Assembly (NCBI GenBank): GCA_025924495.1
Contig: JAICIG010000393.1
Span: forward strand, 1-7,458
Direction of reading: 5' to 3'
Source of the DNA: Pirellulales bacterium
GTDB lineage: Bacteria; Planctomycetota; Planctomycetia; Pirellulales; JAICIG01
DNA: 7,458 nt
The notes under the pieces are model-generated. The model saw only the letters and a list, made by a program, of their open reading frames with translations. It ran no database searches and had not been told where the DNA came from. The position numbers and the translations under genes are program-made. This document shows, piece after piece, positions 4,601-7,458 of this stretch (the first letter of the stretch is position 1; each line of letters begins with the position of its first letter).

Positions 4601-7093
4601 CTAGGCCGCTCCTTGATAAAGGGCGGCTTGAAGTTCGTGGACGGCGCGCTCGAAGTCGGTGCGGGCGCCGAATTGCTTGACGAGTTCCAGCGGCGTGCCC
4701 ATCGCGTCGAAGGGCGGGATTTGCAGCAACCGCGGATCGTCGAGGGCGAGGACTCCTTCGTCCTGATACTTTTGCAGCAAGGCTTCGAGCACGGCACGGG
4801 CCTGCGGTCCGTACTTGGAGAAGACGTCGCGTTTGCGGACGTTCTCGGCTCGTTCGCGGCGCGTGAGGGGCGGGCGATCGAACGCGACGTGGCAGATCAG
4901 ATCGAATGGGTCGAGATCCTTGCCGACTTCGTCCGCCAGCGGTTCGAGCGGCAGCCCTTCGGCGGCCAGCTCTTCGACGATCGCCTGCTTGCGTTCCTCG
5001 GCATTCCAGCGATTGAGGAAATCATCGAGGCTGGAGAAGCGCTTTTTCAAGGCCTGCTTCGTGAAGTCGCGCAGGCTTTCGGTGACGAGCTTGCCCTCCT
5101 CGTCGAGGTATTCGACGCGCTCGGCGATGATTCGGGCCGAAACGCCATCGACATACACTTTTTCGCGCCGCGGCCGAGGATCGCCGAGCAGCCCGCCGCC
5201 ATCGCCGTCGCCGGCGTTGGGATCGCTGGGGTCGTCGACGATCGTTTCATCTTCGCCGGGCTCCGGCGGCAACGGCTCTTCGTCTTCGTCGTGCCCGGGC
5301 GGCTCATCGTCGGGCGGGGCGATTGGATCGTCTTCGCCCGGCTTGTAGATCTGCACCGGCTCGCCGTCGAAGTCGGGGTCGGCAAAATGGCTCGTGGCGC
5401 CGCGAAAATCGATCAGAGTGAAGTAGTACTTCTTCGTATCGTCGTGAACGCGCGTGCCGCGGCCGACAATCTGCTTGAACTCGGTCATCGAGCCGACCTC
5501 GCGATCGAGCACGATTAGCCGGCAAGTTTGCGCATCGACTCCCGTCGACAGCAGTCGCGAGGTGGTAACGATTACGGGATATTTTGACTCGGGGTCGATG
5601 AAGTTGTCGAGTTGGGCCTGACCCTCGGCGTCGCTGCCCGTGATCCGCATCACGTAACGGTGGTTCTCCTCACACAGGTCCTGGTTTTCATTGACCAGCG
5701 CCTGGCGCATGCGGGCCGCGTGCTCTTCGTCGACGCAAAACACGATCGTCTTCTGGAAGCGGTCGCCCGTTTCCTTGAGGAACTCGGTGACTTTCCGGGC
5801 GACCAGCTTCGTACGTTCGTCGAGGACCAACGTGCGGTCGTAGTCTTTCTGGTTGTAGAGCCGGTCTTCGATCTCGATGCCGTCGCGGTCAAGCTTCCCT
5901 TTTTCGGGCCGGTAGCCTTCAACGTCGCGGTCGATATGGACCTTGACCACCTTGTAAGGCGCCAGGAAACCGTCGCGAATGCCTTGCTTGAGCGAATAGG
6001 AATAGACCGCCTTCCCGAAGTAATGGATGTTCGAGACGTATTTGGTTTCTTTCGGCGTGGCCGTCATGCCGATCTGAGTGGCGCCCGAGAAGTATTCGAG
6101 GATTTCGCGCCAGGCCGAATCTTCGGCCGCGCTGCCGCGATGGCATTCGTCGATCACGATCAGATCGAAGAAGCCGGGCGAGAACTCGCGGAACAGCTTT
6201 TGCCGGTCCTCGGGCCCGGTGATCGACTGATACAGGCCTAAATAGATTTCGTAAGCAGTATCGATGCGGCGTTTCTTGTCGATCGCTGTGGTCAGTTCGA
6301 CCTGGCTGCCGTCGTCGCGTTCGATCGTCTTGGCGCTCGTGCTGAGCTTGGCCATGGCGGGGCCGAAGGGGCGGAAGTCATTGACCATCGTCTGATCGAC
6401 GAGCACATTGCGATCGGCCAGGAACAGGATTCGCTTCTTGCGTCCCGCCTTCCAGAGCCGCCAGATGATTTGAAAGGCGGTGTAGGTCTTGCCCGTGCCG
6501 GTGGCCATGACGAGCAGAATGCGATCTTGCCCCTTGGCGATTGCTTCGATCGCCGCATTGACGGCGCTGACCTGATAATAACGCGGCTCTTTTCCGCTGC
6601 CGTCGTCGTAGTAGCTTTGCAGAACGACCGTTTCAGCCTCGGATGTGAGTCCCTTCCAAGTGCGATACCTGGCCCACAATTCCTCGGGCGAAGGGAACTC
6701 ATTGAGCGCGAGATTGGTTTCGATCCGATCGCCCGTTCGTGTCCCGTCATGAAAAACGAAGCCGTCGCCGTTCGACGAGAAAACGAAGGGGATGTTCAGC
6801 GTTTTGGCGTATTCCAAAGCCTGCTGAATGCCGTCGCCGACGCTGTGGCTATTGTCTTTGGCTTCGATCAGCGCCAACGGGATGTTGGGCTTGTAGAAGA
6901 GCAGATAGTCGGCCCGCTTCGGCTGGCCGCGGCTGACGAGCTTGCCGCGGACGATAATGCGGCCCTTGGTGAAGCCGTATTCCTCGCGGATCTGCGTCAT
7001 CGAGTCCCAGCCGGCGGCGACGACGGCCGGCGTGATGAACTTGGTGCAGATGTCGCGTTCGCTGAGGAGCTTCTTGTCGAGCTTCGAGTCCAT
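4601..7093 (-). CDS. hsdR: Type I restriction-modification system endonuclease/translocase subunit HsdR
   Basis: This 830-aa motor and nuclease subunit joins HsdM2S, pumps DNA using ATP and cuts at a distance from unmethylated targets. The N-terminal PD-(D/E)xK nuclease has D62, E77-A78-K79 (LIEAKDN) and the Q91-x3-Y95 motif typical of HsdR. The SF2 helicase follows: Walker A ATGTGKT (197-203), DECH box (315-318), GMTATP (342-347), motif V TSRLLSTGVD (511-520) and motif VI QIVGRGTR (541-548). A Pro/Asp/Glu-rich linker (about 583-640) leads to an EcoEI_R_C-like C-terminal domain (about 645-825) expected to bind the methylase core. Length and the N-terminus (LSERDICTKFITPAV, then FTKGRIIVRGKLV) match Type IB HsdR (about 810 aa). 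The ATG at 7093 fits the conserved N-terminus, though only a weak AGGG about 11 bases upstream could serve as ribosome binding site. All motifs are intact; no frameshift is seen. Its TAG stop is 1032 bases from hsdM. Confidence 0.96.
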   Translation of the reverse strand: MDSKLDKKLLSERDICTKFITPAVVAAGWDSMTQIREEYGFTKGRIIVRGKLVSRGQPKRADYLLFYKPNIPLALIEAKDNSHSVGDGIQQALEYAKTLNIPFVFSSNGDGFVFHDGTRTGDRIETNLALNEFPSPEELWARYRTWKGLTSEAETVVLQSYYDDGSGKEPRYYQVSAVNAAIEAIAKGQDRILLVMATGTGKTYTAFQIIWRLWKAGRKKRILFLADRNVLVDQTMVNDFRPFGPAMAKLSTSAKTIERDDGSQVELTTAIDKKRRIDTAYEIYLGLYQSITGPEDRQKLFREFSPGFFDLIVIDECHRGSAAEDSAWREILEYFSGATQIGMTATPKETKYVSNIHYFGKAVYSYSLKQGIRDGFLAPYKVVKVHIDRDVEGYRPEKGKLDRDGIEIEDRLYNQKDYDRTLVLDERTKLVARKVTEFLKETGDRFQKTIVFCVDEEHAARMRQALVNENQDLCEENHRYVMRITGSDAEGQAQLDNFIDPESKYPVIVTTSRLLSTGVDAQTCRLIVLDREVGSMTEFKQIVGRGTRVHDDTKKYYFTLIDFRGATSHFADPDFDGEPVQIYKPGEDDPIAPPDDEPPGHDEDEEPLPPEPGEDETIVDDPSDPNAGDGDGGGLLGDPRPRREKVYVDGVSARIIAERVEYLDEEGKLVTESLRDFTKQALKKRFSSLDDFLNRWNAEERKQAIVEELAAEGLPLEPLADEVGKDLDPFDLICHVAFDRPPLTRRERAENVRKRDVFSKYGPQARAVLEALLQKYQDEGVLALDDPRLLQIPPFDAMGTPLELVKQFGARTDFERAVHELQAALYQGAA

Positions 7094-7182
7094 GCGGCAA
7101 TGTGCCCTGTCTTGCCTGCGGCGAACGGCAAAGACGCGCGAGCCATTGCCTCAAACTCCGCCCTGGAGGCGTTTGAGCCACC

Positions 7183-7210
7183 AGAATAACAACTGGCAGG
7201 CCGCTCGCAA
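7183..7210 (-). promoter_or_regulatory. Candidate sigma70-like promoter of hsdR
   Basis: On the minus strand TTGCGA (7210-7205) and TATTCT (7188-7183) are separated by 16 bases. Each matches the consensus at 4 of 6 positions. It would give a leader of roughly 80 bases before the hsdR ATG. Promoter rules of this organism are unknown, so this is tentative. Confidence 0.25.
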
Positions 7211-7350
7211 CCTTTGGAGGCCCTAGTCGGGGGCGGGAGGAACCGGCGCCGGCGTTCGAGGGTCGCATAATCGGCAAGGTTTGGCGCGGGGCGGCGTTCA
7301 CGACTATTCCCGACGTCGCGTCGAAAGAAGGTGAAGCCAATGATTGGTTC

Positions 7351-7384
7351 GGCGGGCGGCATATGGAATATGCCTGCTACTTTG
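7351..7384. repeat. Palindromic direct repeat, copy 1
   Basis: This 34-base element contains the hairpin GGCATAT-GGA-ATATGCC followed by TGCTACTTT. It matches 7400-7433 at 33 of 34 positions, with a period of 49 bases. It is REP-like and lies upstream of hsdR. Confidence 0.85.
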
Positions 7385-7399
7385 GGCGGCGTGCGCGAC

Positions 7400-7433
7400 G
7401 GCGGACGGCATATGGAATATGCCTGCTACTTTG
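7400..7433. repeat. Palindromic direct repeat, copy 2
   Basis: This is the second copy of the element at 7351-7384, differing only at one position before the hairpin (7405). More copies may lie beyond the window edge. Confidence 0.85.
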
Positions 7434-7458
7434 AAGGCGGAGCGCGGTTCGTTCTGCG

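Larger units (their letters stand above)
7094..7458. other. Gene-free region upstream of hsdR
   Basis: No credible gene is seen on either strand. It holds a candidate hsdR promoter (7210-7183), an imperfect hairpin with CTCAAAC/GTTTGAG arms (7150-7177) that would lie at or just after the transcription start, a 10-base CCGGCGCCGG palindrome (7243-7252) and two palindromic direct repeats near the edge (7351-7433). A plus-strand frame from an ATG at 7340 stays open to the window edge but simply translates the repeats. Confidence 0.6.

Noticed and set aside
3555..4601. A 348-residue minus-strand frame starting GTG on the hsdR stop codon (TAGTG)
   Set aside because: It translates the hairpin repeats (the same peptide blocks recur), contains no domain and ends inside hsdM; the open frame follows from GC-rich repeats with few stops.
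7340..7458. Plus-strand ORF beginning ATG at 7340 with AAGG 8 bases upstream
   Set aside because: The peptide is only a reading of the two palindromic repeats and adjoining low-complexity sequence; it cannot be judged without the sequence beyond the edge.

Overview
The window carries a Type I restriction-modification operon, all on the minus strand, in a GC-rich genome (about 60% in the genes by eye). Read 5'->3' on that strand the order is: an upstream region with two short palindromic repeats (7458-7094), hsdR (7093-4601), a gene-free stretch of about 1 kb packed with hairpin-forming repeats (4600-3569), hsdM (3568-2111), hsdS (2114-450, sharing ATGA with the hsdM stop), a possible small ORF (362-204), and the 5' end of a DUF262-type gene that runs off the left edge. 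I could support no gene on the plus strand.

Subunit sizes (HsdR 830 aa, HsdM 485 aa, HsdS 554 aa) and recognisable sequence stretches place the system in the Type IB family (EcoAI/EcoEI-like). HsdS has two target-recognition domains, each bounded by duplicated conserved segments, so it should read a bipartite target. HsdM has the N6-adenine methylase motifs. HsdR has an intact PD-(D/E)xK nuclease site and intact SF2 helicase motifs. All three genes look functional. HsdS plus HsdM would methylate host DNA; with HsdR added, unmethylated invading DNA is translocated and cut.

Two things are out of the ordinary. First, hsdR and hsdM are separated by about 1 kb containing two roughly 290-300-bp copies of a mosaic of seven stem-loops, plus a third partial copy. 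Six of the seven stems are identical between the two full copies, and two of the few differences inside the hairpins fall in three-base loops. Second, downstream of hsdS the base composition drops. There a small ORF overlaps by ATGA the start of a frame that reads into a clear DUF262 (GmrSD/ParB-nuclease-like) N-terminus, but this frame is stopped by a TAA at codon 8. It may be a decayed or mis-sequenced defence gene attached to the hsd operon.

The organism is not identified directly. High GC, many intergenic short hairpins of the types 'CCCAGGGC-NNN-GCCCTGGG' and 'GTAGGGTGGGC...GCCCACCCTAC', and the palindromes upstream of hsdR resemble what I recall from Planctomycetes (Pirellulales-like) genomes. 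This is a recollection-based guess.
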